From NCBI RefSeq assembly GCF_028867935.1, contig NZ_JAPQNS010000007.1, positions 351,474-415,473 of the forward strand: a stretch of 64,000 nt of DNA. The letters are read 5' to 3'. The position numbers and the translations under genes were made by a program. This stretch comes from Flavobacterium sp. SUN052 (GTDB lineage: Bacteria > Bacteroidota > Bacteroidia > Flavobacteriales > Flavobacteriaceae). A model generated the notes under the pieces. That model was not told where the DNA came from. It made no database searches and worked only from the letters and a program-made list of their open reading frames with translations. Shown in pieces: positions 53,197-61,052 of the stretch; position 1 is the first letter of the stretch; each line of letters starts with the position of its first letter.

Positions 53197-55776
53197 ATGT
53201 ATATCCTCATGCGCTTGCCCCAACTCCAATGGCTCTACGGCTATCTCCTCGGCTTCATGTGTCTGGCGACTTGCGGGTTCGCTCAACGTAAACCGACAAC
53301 GGATGGCAGCTCGTTCGTGCTATCGGGCACAGTTACCGATAGTCGGACTGGCTTGGGAGTGCCTTTTGCGGGCATTTCGTTAAAAGGGCGCAACACAGGC
53401 GGGACTGCCGATGAACAGGGACGGTTTACCATACAAACCCGGGTATTATCAGACTCGCTGCTGGTGTCATCACTAGGCTTTATTACCAAAGCTGTCTGGC
53501 TCGACCAGACTCAACACGTTCAGACTATTGTTGTAGCACTGGTGCCGGGTGGTATGTCGTTGCAGGAGGTTCTTGTGAGGTCGGGCGAGAATCCGGCGTA
53601 CCGGGTATTACGGCAAGTTCGGCGAAATGTGGCCCAAAACGACCGGAGCCGTATCGATTCGTATGAGCACGACAGCTACGCCAAAACTGAGATTGCGCTT
53701 AGTCACGTAACAGAGAAAACCCGTCGAAGTCGGCTGCTCCGGCGCGTGTCCGAAGCGATGAGCCATTTAGACACACTCGCCGATGAGGCCGGTCGGCCAC
53801 TGGTGCCCGTTTTTGTGTCGGAGTCCGTATCCACCTTTTACCACCGCCGAAAACCTCAACGGAACCGCGAAGATATTCGTAAAACACGGGTGCAGGGCGT
53901 AGGCATTGGCGACCCTAAATTCGTGTCGCAGTTTGTGGGTGGAAACTCGCTGAGTTACAATTTCTACGATAATTACCAGCCGTTTTTAGGGAAAGATTTT
54001 GCTTCTCCACTGGGTGAAAACTGGAAAAGCTGGTACGAATATTTCATTGCCGACACGGTTCGGGTGGGCAATCATGTTTGTTACGAGATTCAATTTGATC
54101 CGCGCCGAAAACAGGATCTGGTATTCACGGGTACGATGTGGATCGACACCACCGTGTTTGCACTCTGCCAAATCGAAGCCCAAATTGGGGCCGAAGCAAA
54201 CATCAACTATGTCCGACAACTGTTGATTGAGCAGGAGCTTGAACCCGTTGAGGATGGTAGCGGGCATCGAATGGGATGGCTCCCAACGAGCCTCCACATG
54301 ACGGCAGAGCTAACCGGCGTAGGTCCACAATCGCTCGGTCTGAGGGCGCGTTCGGTGACCCGAAATGCCAATTTTCGCATTAACGAAGACCGACCAGTTT
54401 CCTTCTTTGACCGGGTCGTTACGGTGGCCGATACGGCTGAGCGAGCTAACGAACTATATTGGAAACAGGCTTACCAAACCCTGGCTGGTCCCGACTCACT
54501 TGATCGCAACGACCATCTGGCCCGGCAGTTAATCGATTCTTTGAGGCAGGTTCCTGCGGTGCATCGTGCCGAAACAATCAGCCAGATTTTACTAACCGGC
54601 TGGCTTAAACGCGGTCCAATCGATTTTGGCCCCTATTTATTAGTTGCCGCTTTCAACAATGTGGAAGGGCTACGAACCCGGTTAGGCTTCCGCACCAATG
54701 CCCAGTTTAGCCGATTGATCCGAATACAGTCGTACGTGGGATATGGCGTGAAAGACACCCGGTTCAAATACGGCCTTGAGTTCAATTTGCAGCTTTCCCG
54801 CCAGAAATGGACGGTATTGGGAGCACGAATGTCGAGCGACCTGGAACGACTTGGCATTACCCCCGAACTAACTAATAACAACCCAATGTTTTTCGCCTTC
54901 AGCCGCTTTGGGCGGTTTAGAGGTGGTTTCTACAATAACCAACATGAGTTATTTCTATTGACCGAGCCCATAAAAGGCGTTTTGTTTACCACCATCCTTG
55001 GCAGTCGGACATTCTTCCCGGTGTTCCCGTACCACTTCCGTACAAACCCCGAACAAGGCGACAACTCCCCCACCCGACCCGATTTCTACGATGCGTTTTA
55101 CTCGCTCGAAGCCCGCATTGCCCGCAAAGAAAATTATATCATGGATGGAAACGACCGCGTAGCCGTCGGCACCCGGCAGTCACCCGTGTTCACCATTCGC
55201 TATACACACGGAAGCCGGGGACTGGGTGGAGATTTTAGCTACGACCGCATCACGGTGAAACTGGCCCAGATGATTCCGCTGGGAAAAGCCGGACGTACGA
55301 CGTATTTGTTTCAGGCGGGTTTCACTCCATCTACTGTTCCTGCTCCACTCCTGTTTCCGCACACCGGCAATCCCACGTTTTTCTTTGTGGCTAACGCCTT
55401 CAATCGCATGAATGTGTACGAGTTTGTGAGCGACCGCTTTGCGATGGTGCACTGGCAGCACCGATTTGAAGGCTTGCTGTTTAACCGGTTGCCGGGCATC
55501 AAAAAACTCAACTGGCGACTTACCGCCAATGCCGACCTACTCTGGGGCAGCCGCCGACCCGACAATCGGGCTTATGAGTCAGATAAAGAACTGTCGTCGG
55601 GGCTCAAACCGATCACGTTTGGATCGCTCAACCCTGCTACGCCCTATGTAGAGCTTGGTTATGGCATCGATAACATCTTCAAAATAATCCGCATTCAGGC
55701 CATTCATCGCCTAACGTACTTACAACCGGGCGTTGATAAGTTCGTGGTGAAAGCCGCTTTACAGGTTAGCTTTTAG
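53197..55776 (+). CDS. DUF5686 family outer-membrane protein with carboxypeptidase-like domain
   Basis: ATG 53197 gives 859 residues; ATG 53209 is an alternative and both precede the signal peptide (GYLLGFMCLATCGFAQ). After it comes a carboxypeptidase-regulatory-like beta-sandwich (about 38-115: LSGTVTDSRTGLGVPFAGIS, SLGF), then the DUF5686 body, with YRVLRQVRRNVAQN and SYEHDSYAKTEI as its typical opening and many alternating hydrophobic strands ending in VKAALQVSF, an outer-membrane C-terminal signature. Function unknown; family members are outer-membrane proteins of Bacteroidota. It begins about 190 nt after giant gene C but has its own spacer and does not clearly belong to that array. Its end overlaps the next, opposite gene by 11 nt. 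Confidence 0.88.
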   Translation: MYILMRLPQLQWLYGYLLGFMCLATCGFAQRKPTTDGSSFVLSGTVTDSRTGLGVPFAGISLKGRNTGGTADEQGRFTIQTRVLSDSLLVSSLGFITKAVWLDQTQHVQTIVVALVPGGMSLQEVLVRSGENPAYRVLRQVRRNVAQNDRSRIDSYEHDSYAKTEIALSHVTEKTRRSRLLRRVSEAMSHLDTLADEAGRPLVPVFVSESVSTFYHRRKPQRNREDIRKTRVQGVGIGDPKFVSQFVGGNSLSYNFYDNYQPFLGKDFASPLGENWKSWYEYFIADTVRVGNHVCYEIQFDPRRKQDLVFTGTMWIDTTVFALCQIEAQIGAEANINYVRQLLIEQELEPVEDGSGHRMGWLPTSLHMTAELTGVGPQSLGLRARSVTRNANFRINEDRPVSFFDRVVTVADTAERANELYWKQAYQTLAGPDSLDRNDHLARQLIDSLRQVPAVHRAETISQILLTGWLKRGPIDFGPYLLVAAFNNVEGLRTRLGFRTNAQFSRLIRIQSYVGYGVKDTRFKYGLEFNLQLSRQKWTVLGARMSSDLERLGITPELTNNNPMFFAFSRFGRFRGGFYNNQHELFLLTEPIKGVLFTTILGSRTFFPVFPYHFRTNPEQGDNSPTRPDFYDAFYSLEARIARKENYIMDGNDRVAVGTRQSPVFTIRYTHGSRGLGGDFSYDRITVKLAQMIPLGKAGRTTYLFQAGFTPSTVPAPLLFPHTGNPTFFFVANAFNRMNVYEFVSDRFAMVHWQHRFEGLLFNRLPGIKKLNWRLTANADLLWGSRRPDNRAYESDKELSSGLKPITFGSLNPATPYVELGYGIDNIFKIIRIQAIHRLTYLQPGVDKFVVKAALQVSF

Positions 55777-56005
55777 GTTTCCGGATCAGGGCAGCCAACG
55801 CGATAATTACCCAAACTACATTGACTAAAGCTGATGGATAGGCTCCGTGGTGAATGGTATTGACAACAAAAAAAACGCCACCTACTATATTACTCCAGAT
55901 GTAGCGAGGGTCTTTGGCAGATAGCGTTCCCCGCAAATTGAACGCATAGGCACCTACAATTAACACTGAGGCTATCCAGCCTAACGTTTCTATCAGAATA
56001 TTCAT
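55766..56005 (-). CDS. Small CBU_0592-like membrane protein
   Basis: A 79-residue protein with three hydrophobic helices and the pattern LGWIASVLIVGAYAFN (residues 8-23), followed by SAKDPRYIWSNIVGGVFFVVN and ALVNVVWVIIALAAL. This matches small three-helix proteins annotated as CBU_0592-like. Role unknown. Its 3' end overlaps the 3' end of the DUF5686 gene by 11 nt. Confidence 0.75.
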   Translation of the reverse strand: MNILIETLGWIASVLIVGAYAFNLRGTLSAKDPRYIWSNIVGGVFFVVNTIHHGAYPSALVNVVWVIIALAALIRKPKS

Positions 56006-56033
56006 GGTGCAAAAGTAAGGTGTTTGGGATAAA

Positions 56034-56135
56034 GCTATAACACAGAGTTACGCAGAGAAGCACGGAGATACACGGAGAAAAGTAAGAAAGCCTCTGTGTA
56101 ACTTTGTGCTTCTCTGCGTAACTCTGTGTTATAGC
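56034..56135. repeat. Perfect 30-bp inverted repeat (ACAGAGTTACGCAGAG type)
   Basis: The arm at 56034-56063 (starting GCTATAACACAGAG) is the exact reverse complement of 56106-56135; a smaller inverted pair, TACAC-GGAG and CTC-GTGTA, sits inside the 42-nt loop. This is a well-known wording of dispersed intergenic repeats in several bacterial groups. It lies between the divergent small membrane gene and deoC, 19 nt before the deoC start, so its hairpin would fall in the deoC leader. Confidence 0.85.
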
Positions 56136-56154
56136 CCTTATATTTTCTAAAGCC

Positions 56155-56805
56155 ATGAACCATCTCTTTCCCTATATAGAACGGGCCTTGCTCCACCCTG
56201 ACGTTCGCATTAACGAACAGTATGCCGCTCTCGACGACGTAACGCAACTCGGCCTGGCTGGTTTGACGGTGGCTCCGTTCTGGGTCAAAAAATGGCGACG
56301 GGAAATGGGCGATACGCACCCGGCCAGTTTGTCGACGGTGATTGGCTATCCTTATGGCTATCAGCGTACCGAAGCCAAACAGTTGGAGCTAGAGCTGGCC
56401 TTAAAAGATGGTGCCAGTGAAATTGAAGTCGTGTTGAATACCTCGGCCTTGTTCTCGCCAACCTCGGTCTGGCTCAAAATCGAATTGGTGAAGTTAGTTG
56501 CCCTTGCCCACGCAGCCGAAAAACCGCTAACGGTGATCCTGGAATCGTCGCTGCTAACCGACGATGAACTGGTGAAAATGATCAAAATCGCTGCCGATGC
56601 CGGGGCCGACTTCCTTAAAAACGCAACTGGCGCTTTGCCAGCAAATTTTTCGTTAGAGAAATGCCTTGCTTTCCGCGATCTGGTCCCCACTTCTTTAGGC
56701 GTCAAGATTGTAGCCGACGGAGCCAGTGAGGCAGAAATGGAGCAATTGGTAAAGGAGAAAGTTGAACGGCTAACGCTGGGGCAGGATTTGTCGATATTTG
56801 AGTAA
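56155..56805 (+). CDS. deoC: Deoxyribose-phosphate aldolase
   Basis: A 216-residue class I aldolase that splits 2-deoxyribose 5-phosphate into glyceraldehyde 3-phosphate and acetaldehyde. The Schiff-base Lys is Lys155 in ADFLKNATG, and Lys184 in VKIVADG matches the second conserved Lys. EIEVVLNTSAL and VIGYPYGYQ are family positions, though the sequence is shorter and more divergent than E. coli DeoC (NATG in place of TSTG). It is read alone; the stop lies 2 nt before the convergent end of the toxin gene. Confidence 0.9.
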   Translation: MNHLFPYIERALLHPDVRINEQYAALDDVTQLGLAGLTVAPFWVKKWRREMGDTHPASLSTVIGYPYGYQRTEAKQLELELALKDGASEIEVVLNTSALFSPTSVWLKIELVKLVALAHAAEKPLTVILESSLLTDDELVKMIKIAADAGADFLKNATGALPANFSLEKCLAFRDLVPTSLGVKIVADGASEAEMEQLVKEKVERLTLGQDLSIFE

Positions 56806-56807
56806 AC

Positions 56808-57071
56808 TTAGCTTGAGTAATGGTAGCGGCACTGAACTATGAATAAAACCTCATCGGTAACCATGTAAACAAGCCGATGCTCATCCGATATCCGTCTTGA
56901 CCATAGCCCTTTCAATTCATGCTTTAATGCTTCTGGCTTGCCCAGACCACTGAAGGGATTCTTTTGTGTGTCTTCTATCAATTGAATGATTTTCCGAAGT
57001 AGCTTGGGGTCGGTTTTCGCCCAGTGAAATAAATCCTCCTGTGCAGTCTGCTCAACAATGAGTTTACGCAT
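56808..57071 (-). CDS. Txe/YoeB-family toxin (module 2)
   Basis: An 87-residue YoeB-type ribosome-dependent mRNase. NPFSGLGKPEALKHELKGLW, SRRISDEHRLVY and CRYHY follow E. coli YoeB closely; catalytic Glu47, Arg66, His84 and Tyr85 are present, with two extra Ser at the C-terminus. It overlaps its antitoxin gene by 8 nt (ATGCGTAA). It is a paralogue of the toxin at 11848-12105. Confidence 0.93.
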   Translation of the reverse strand: MRKLIVEQTAQEDLFHWAKTDPKLLRKIIQLIEDTQKNPFSGLGKPEALKHELKGLWSRRISDEHRLVYMVTDEVLFIVQCRYHYSS

Positions 57072-57318
57072 TCTGAATCAATGCGTTTAACTGCGCTATG
57101 TTGGTTTCAACCAGATTCTTTCCTTCTCTAACGTTTTGTACTGACTGAAGTAGGCGATCACGGTTTGCGGGGGACGAAAGTAAGTAATCGGTTTCATCCT
57201 GTCCATCCTCCGCCACTTCAACTGTTAGTGTTAAGTTCCGATCTTTGAATAACGTCTTCAGAGCCACCAGAAATTGGTCGTTGATTTCAGACTCGTTTAG
57301 TTGAAAAGTAGTCGTCAT
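57064..57318 (-). CDS. Antitoxin of YoeB module 2, YefM-like tail on a different N-terminus
   Basis: An 84-residue antitoxin. The C-terminal segment ETDYLLSSPANRDRLLQSVQ matches the YefM toxin-binding region (ETxYLLRSPANxxRLxxSI) very well. The N-terminal segment (MTTTFQLNESEIND, LTLTVEVAED) lacks the Phd/YefM pattern (ISYSEARxNL) and instead resembles the antitoxin at 12086-12331, with a LNxxELNxxFLxAL core. The two modules thus share an uncommon antitoxin type. Overlap with the toxin gene is 8 nt. Confidence 0.83.
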   Translation of the reverse strand: MTTTFQLNESEINDQFLVALKTLFKDRNLTLTVEVAEDGQDETDYLLSSPANRDRLLQSVQNVREGKNLVETNIAQLNALIQNA

Positions 57319-57459
57319 TTTCCTTGAAATTTTGCCTGAATATACATTAAAACGCTCAGAAGCGGTCTGTCGTTCTGGATAGAGGTAAATTTTGGGCTAA
57401 CTTAGGTGCGCACTTTTTGATCAAACCAAACTTGGCAGTATCGGACTACTGCCTTACCC

Positions 57460-57467
57460 TATTTTTG
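57460..57467 (+). promoter_or_regulatory. Candidate -7 box (TATTTTTG) ahead of the amidase gene
   Basis: An exact TAnnTTTG, but only 5 nt before the ATG at 57473, so transcription from it would give a leaderless or nearly leaderless mRNA. It may be a chance match. A GGCAGTA...TACTGCC hairpin lies at 57434-57453, just upstream. Confidence 0.25.
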
Positions 57468-57472
57468 TTTAC

Positions 57473-59137
57473 ATGAAACAACCACTACGACTCTGTTTAA
57501 TTGGCCTCACTTGTTTTCTGGCAGGTGCTTTCGTCTCCAATCACGACGACCCCAAAAAGCCTCTTACGACCGATATGGTTGAGGCTGCTTCACGACTATT
57601 CGGCATTGAATTTACACCAGCCGAACGAGACTCGATGCTCAATGACCTTACCAGTAAACGGAATGATTATGCGACCATCCGCACCGTCGATCTCACCAAC
57701 GATGTGGCTCCGGCTTTGTATTTCAACCCGTTGCCCGCGCACTTCAAAATGCCTACGGGTCCTTCGAGTTTTAAGGCTTCGGTAGCGGGTAAAGTAAGCT
57801 TGCCGCAAAACCGCGATGAGCTTGCCTTTTACACAGTGGCTCAACTGGGTGAACTGATTCGCACCAAACAGATTTCGTCGGAAGACTTGACCAAGTTTTT
57901 CCTGAATCGACTCAAGACCTACGACCCTAAATTGCATTGTGTCGTTACCCTGACCGAGGACCTTGCGCTGAAACAGGCACGTCAAGCTGATGCGGAGTTG
58001 AAGGCAGGGAAATACCGTGGTCCATTGCACGGCATCCCCTATGGCGTAAAAGACTTGCTGGCCAAAAAAGGCTACAAAACAACCTGGGGATCAGTACCTT
58101 ACAAAGATCAGGTACTGGATCTCGATGCCACCGTGGTTCAACGGCTTGAAGCGGCTGGTGCGGTGTTATGCGCCAAACTATCGATGGGTGAATTGGCCAT
58201 GGGCGATGTATGGTTTGGCGGTATGACGCGCAACCCCTGGGATATTGAAACCGGGTCAAGCGGATCGTCGGCGGGGGTTGGTTCGAGCGTATCGGCAGGT
58301 CTGCTTCCCTTTGCTATTGGTACCGAAACGCTGGGTTCTATTGTCTCGCCCTCTACGGTTTGTGGCGTAACTGGTCTGCGACCAACGTTTGGGCGGGTGA
58401 GTCGGCACGGGGCTATGGCTTTGTCTTGGTCGATGGATAAAATTGGACCTATGACGCGCTCGGTAGAAGATTGTGCGATGGTGTTCAACGCGATTTACGG
58501 GCCCGACGGAGAAGACCCAACGCTGATTGCGGCCCCCTTCCGATACGCGCCGGTGGCCTCGCTTAAAGGCATGAAAATTGGCTACCTCGACAAAGCATTT
58601 GCCAGTACCTACCCTACCAAAGACAACGACGCGGCCACGCTCGAAACCCTCCGCAAGCTTGGTGCCACGCTGGTACCGATTACCTTACCAACCTTTAACT
58701 ATGGGGCGCTACGCATGATTATCGGCGTGGAAGGTGGTGCCGCTTTCGACGAACTGACTCGTAATAACAAAGACGACTTAATGGTGCGGCAAGGCAAAAA
58801 CGCATGGCCTTCAACATTTCGGTCAGCCCGGTTTGTTCCGGCAGTAGAATACTTGCAGGCCAATCGCATTCGGACCAAACTCATCAACGATATGTACCAA
58901 ACGCTCCAGAAAGCGGACGTTGATGTGTATATCAGCCCGAGCTATGCAGGTGGTAACCTGACGCTCACCAACCTGACTGGCCATCCCTGCGTAGTATTGC
59001 CCAATGGATTCACGGCCAAGGGTTTACCAACCAGCATAACATTTATGGGAAACCTCTTCGCCGAAGGGTCGGTGCTGGCCGTGGCTAAAGCGTATCAGGA
59101 TGCCACGGATTTCCACAAGAAGCACCCGAACATTTGA
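57473..59137 (+). CDS. Exported amidase (amidase-signature family)
   Basis: A 554-residue enzyme with a signal peptide (MKQPLRLCLIGLTCFLAGAF), so it is probably periplasmic. The Ser-Ser-Lys triad is recognisable: Lys193 in YGVKDLLA, the GSSGSSAG loop at 261-268 and the nucleophile Ser289 in ETLGSIVSPS. The usual loop reads DTGGSIR; here it is ETLGSIV, a variant seen in exported Bacteroidota amidases by my recollection. Family members hydrolyse carbon-nitrogen amide bonds of many compounds; the substrate is not predictable. A stretch of about 110 residues precedes the amidase core. Convergent with the GMC gene. Confidence 0.9.
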   Translation: MKQPLRLCLIGLTCFLAGAFVSNHDDPKKPLTTDMVEAASRLFGIEFTPAERDSMLNDLTSKRNDYATIRTVDLTNDVAPALYFNPLPAHFKMPTGPSSFKASVAGKVSLPQNRDELAFYTVAQLGELIRTKQISSEDLTKFFLNRLKTYDPKLHCVVTLTEDLALKQARQADAELKAGKYRGPLHGIPYGVKDLLAKKGYKTTWGSVPYKDQVLDLDATVVQRLEAAGAVLCAKLSMGELAMGDVWFGGMTRNPWDIETGSSGSSAGVGSSVSAGLLPFAIGTETLGSIVSPSTVCGVTGLRPTFGRVSRHGAMALSWSMDKIGPMTRSVEDCAMVFNAIYGPDGEDPTLIAAPFRYAPVASLKGMKIGYLDKAFASTYPTKDNDAATLETLRKLGATLVPITLPTFNYGALRMIIGVEGGAAFDELTRNNKDDLMVRQGKNAWPSTFRSARFVPAVEYLQANRIRTKLINDMYQTLQKADVDVYISPSYAGGNLTLTNLTGHPCVVLPNGFTAKGLPTSITFMGNLFAEGSVLAVAKAYQDATDFHKKHPNI

Positions 59138-59139
59138 TT

Positions 59140-59225
59140 GGTCATAAGCTTCGCGTCATTGGTTGTCATTATTCGTCATTGATTGTAATAATGATGAATA
59201 GCGACAAATGACAACCAATGACCAA
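59140..59225. repeat. Inverted-repeat spacer between convergent genes
   Basis: ATTGGTCAT and GTCATTGGTTGTCATTATTC (59140-59175) are matched by inverted copies near 59195-59225 (GACAAATGACAACCAATGACCAATT). The fold would form a long imperfect hairpin shared by the amidase and GMC transcripts, acting as a bidirectional terminator. The wording again has the iterated style of the tracts at 3583 and 4900. Confidence 0.55.
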
Positions 59226-60938
59226 TTACAAATCTCCCTTTTTCAACTCCTTCACGGCGAAGTCAGCCGCCCGCGCGGTGAGGGCCATGTAGGTAAGCGA
59301 GGGGTTTTGGCAGGGCGATGAGGTCATGCAGGCGCCATCGGTGTTGAATACATTCGGTACGGCGTGGTGCTGGTTGTTCCCGTTGAACACCGACGTTTTT
59401 GGGTCTCGCCCCATACGGGCGGTTCCCATTTCGTGGATGCTCAAACCGGGGTGCGCCTGCTGATCGAACCCTTCAATATTTTTAAAGCCCGCTTTCTCCA
59501 TCATCAGCACCGCCTGAGTTTGGGCATCCTTACGCATCAACGCTTCATTTTCTCGGTAGTGTACGTCCATTTTCAGAACGGGTTGCCCCCACTTGTCACG
59601 GACGGAATCGGTTAGCGATACCTGATTATCGTAGTAAGGCATACATTCGCCAAAGGCATCTAGCACCACGCTCCAGTTGCCAAACTTGGTTGCTTCTTCC
59701 TTCAGTCCGGGGCCAAATCCGTCTACCCCGAGGGCATGCTGCCAGCTTTCGCGGCCCGTGTAGACCTCAAATCCGTACCCTCGTTTGAAGGCCTGCTTAT
59801 CGGTGCCCACATTGCGAAAACGGGGAATGTACAGCCCCGCCGGATGCCGTCCGTAATACACTTTATCGAGATCACCGGTGTAAGCCCCCGTAGCGCCGAC
59901 GTGAAAATGGTGATCCATCAGGTTGTGGCCCAACTGCCCGCTGTCGTCCATACCGTTGGGAAACCGTTTTGATTTGGAGTTCATCAGAATGAACGTTGAG
60001 CCCAGCGCCGAGGCATTCAGGAAAATGATTTTGGCGTAAAACTCGTGCCATTTACCCGTTTGCTCGTCAATCACACGAACGCCACTCGCCCTACCTTTCA
60101 CTTCGTCATAAATGATCGAGTTGACAATCGAATGAGGTCGAACGGTCAGGTTTTTGGTACGGCGCGCAGCTGGCAGGGTTGCCGATTGCGTACTGAAATA
60201 CGCGCCATACGGGCAGCCCCTCATACACAGGTTACGGTACTGACACTTGGCCCGTCCGAGAGCCGTTTGCTCAGCGGTGGGCTGCGTAAGGTGAGCAGCC
60301 CGCGCCGAAATTACCTTACGATCAGCAAACTGGCTGTTGACCGACGACCGGAAATGGGCTTCCACGCAGTTATCGGGCATGGCAGGCTGAAACTGACCGT
60401 CGGGCAGATGGGGCAGGCCGTCGCGGTCACCCGCAATTCCGGCAAACTTCTCCGCGTAGTCGTACCAGGGCGCGATGTCTTTGTAGCGAATGGGCCAGTC
60501 AACCGCAATGCCTTCGCGGGCGTTGGCCTCAAAATCTAGGTCGGAGAACCGAAAGGAATAACGCCCCCACATCAGCGAGCGGCCACCCACATGATAGCCC
60601 CGAATCCAGTCGAACGGCTTCTCTTCGACGTATGGATTCTCCAGATCATTCACAAAATGATGGGCCGTGGCTTCTGTAATGGTGAATCCAGTCCGGTTCT
60701 GAACGGGATGTTTAGCGATCAGTGCTTTTGGGGTTCTGATGTCGTGATGAGGCAACTCCCAGGGGGGCGTCATGGCGGTGTGATAATCACGGACATGTTC
60801 GATCATGCGCCCCCGTTCGAGCATCAATACATGTAAACCCTTCTCGGTTAACTCTTTAGCTGCCCAGCCTCCGCTGATTCCCGAGCCAACTACAATGGCA
60901 TCGTATCGGATAGGAGCAACATTCGGTTCATTATTCAT
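59226..60938 (-). CDS. GMC-family FAD-dependent oxidoreductase
   Basis: A 570-residue glucose-methanol-choline oxidoreductase. The FAD motif is VGSGISGGWAAKEL (residues 17-30), then LMLERG; the GMC C-terminal domain has HEMGTARMG and the final NPSLTYMALTARAADFAV. The active-site His is in SIHEMGTARM. A cysteine-containing segment, KCQYRNLCMRGCPYGAY (about 235-250), is typical of the gluconate/sugar dehydrogenase subgroup. Members normally work with a small gluconate-2-dehydrogenase subunit 3 and a cytochrome; no such gene is adjacent, and the next gene upstream is divergent. No signal peptide is visible, although homologues may be exported with a partner. Confidence 0.92.
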   Translation of the reverse strand: MNNEPNVAPIRYDAIVVGSGISGGWAAKELTEKGLHVLMLERGRMIEHVRDYHTAMTPPWELPHHDIRTPKALIAKHPVQNRTGFTITEATAHHFVNDLENPYVEEKPFDWIRGYHVGGRSLMWGRYSFRFSDLDFEANAREGIAVDWPIRYKDIAPWYDYAEKFAGIAGDRDGLPHLPDGQFQPAMPDNCVEAHFRSSVNSQFADRKVISARAAHLTQPTAEQTALGRAKCQYRNLCMRGCPYGAYFSTQSATLPAARRTKNLTVRPHSIVNSIIYDEVKGRASGVRVIDEQTGKWHEFYAKIIFLNASALGSTFILMNSKSKRFPNGMDDSGQLGHNLMDHHFHVGATGAYTGDLDKVYYGRHPAGLYIPRFRNVGTDKQAFKRGYGFEVYTGRESWQHALGVDGFGPGLKEEATKFGNWSVVLDAFGECMPYYDNQVSLTDSVRDKWGQPVLKMDVHYRENEALMRKDAQTQAVLMMEKAGFKNIEGFDQQAHPGLSIHEMGTARMGRDPKTSVFNGNNQHHAVPNVFNTDGACMTSSPCQNPSLTYMALTARAADFAVKELKKGDL

Positions 60939-60956
60939 TGTGCGTTGGTCTTGTCG

Positions 60957-60964
60957 TACCTTTG
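60957..60964 (+). promoter_or_regulatory. Promoter of the DEAD-box helicase gene
   Basis: TACCTTTG is an exact -7 consensus; TTG at 60938-60940 lies 16 nt upstream as a possible -33. Transcription would begin about 80 nt before the ATG at 61053, leaving a leader that contains the palindromes at 60976-60991 and about 61009-61024. Confidence 0.55.
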
Positions 60965-60975
60965 TGGCGTGTATG

Positions 60976-61024
60976 GCGGATTGTAATCCGCTGTAAAGAT
61001 CAGTTAACGGCGGATTATAACCGC
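60976..61024 (+). repeat. Palindrome pair in the helicase leader
   Basis: GCGGATTGTAATCCGC (60976-60991) is a complete palindrome, and GGCGGATTATAACCGC (61009-61024) is a near copy. Both can form hairpins in the leader RNA or serve as a protein-binding site. Confidence 0.55.
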
Positions 61025-61052
61025 GCGGGCGACCCCGTCCACCCTACAAGTT

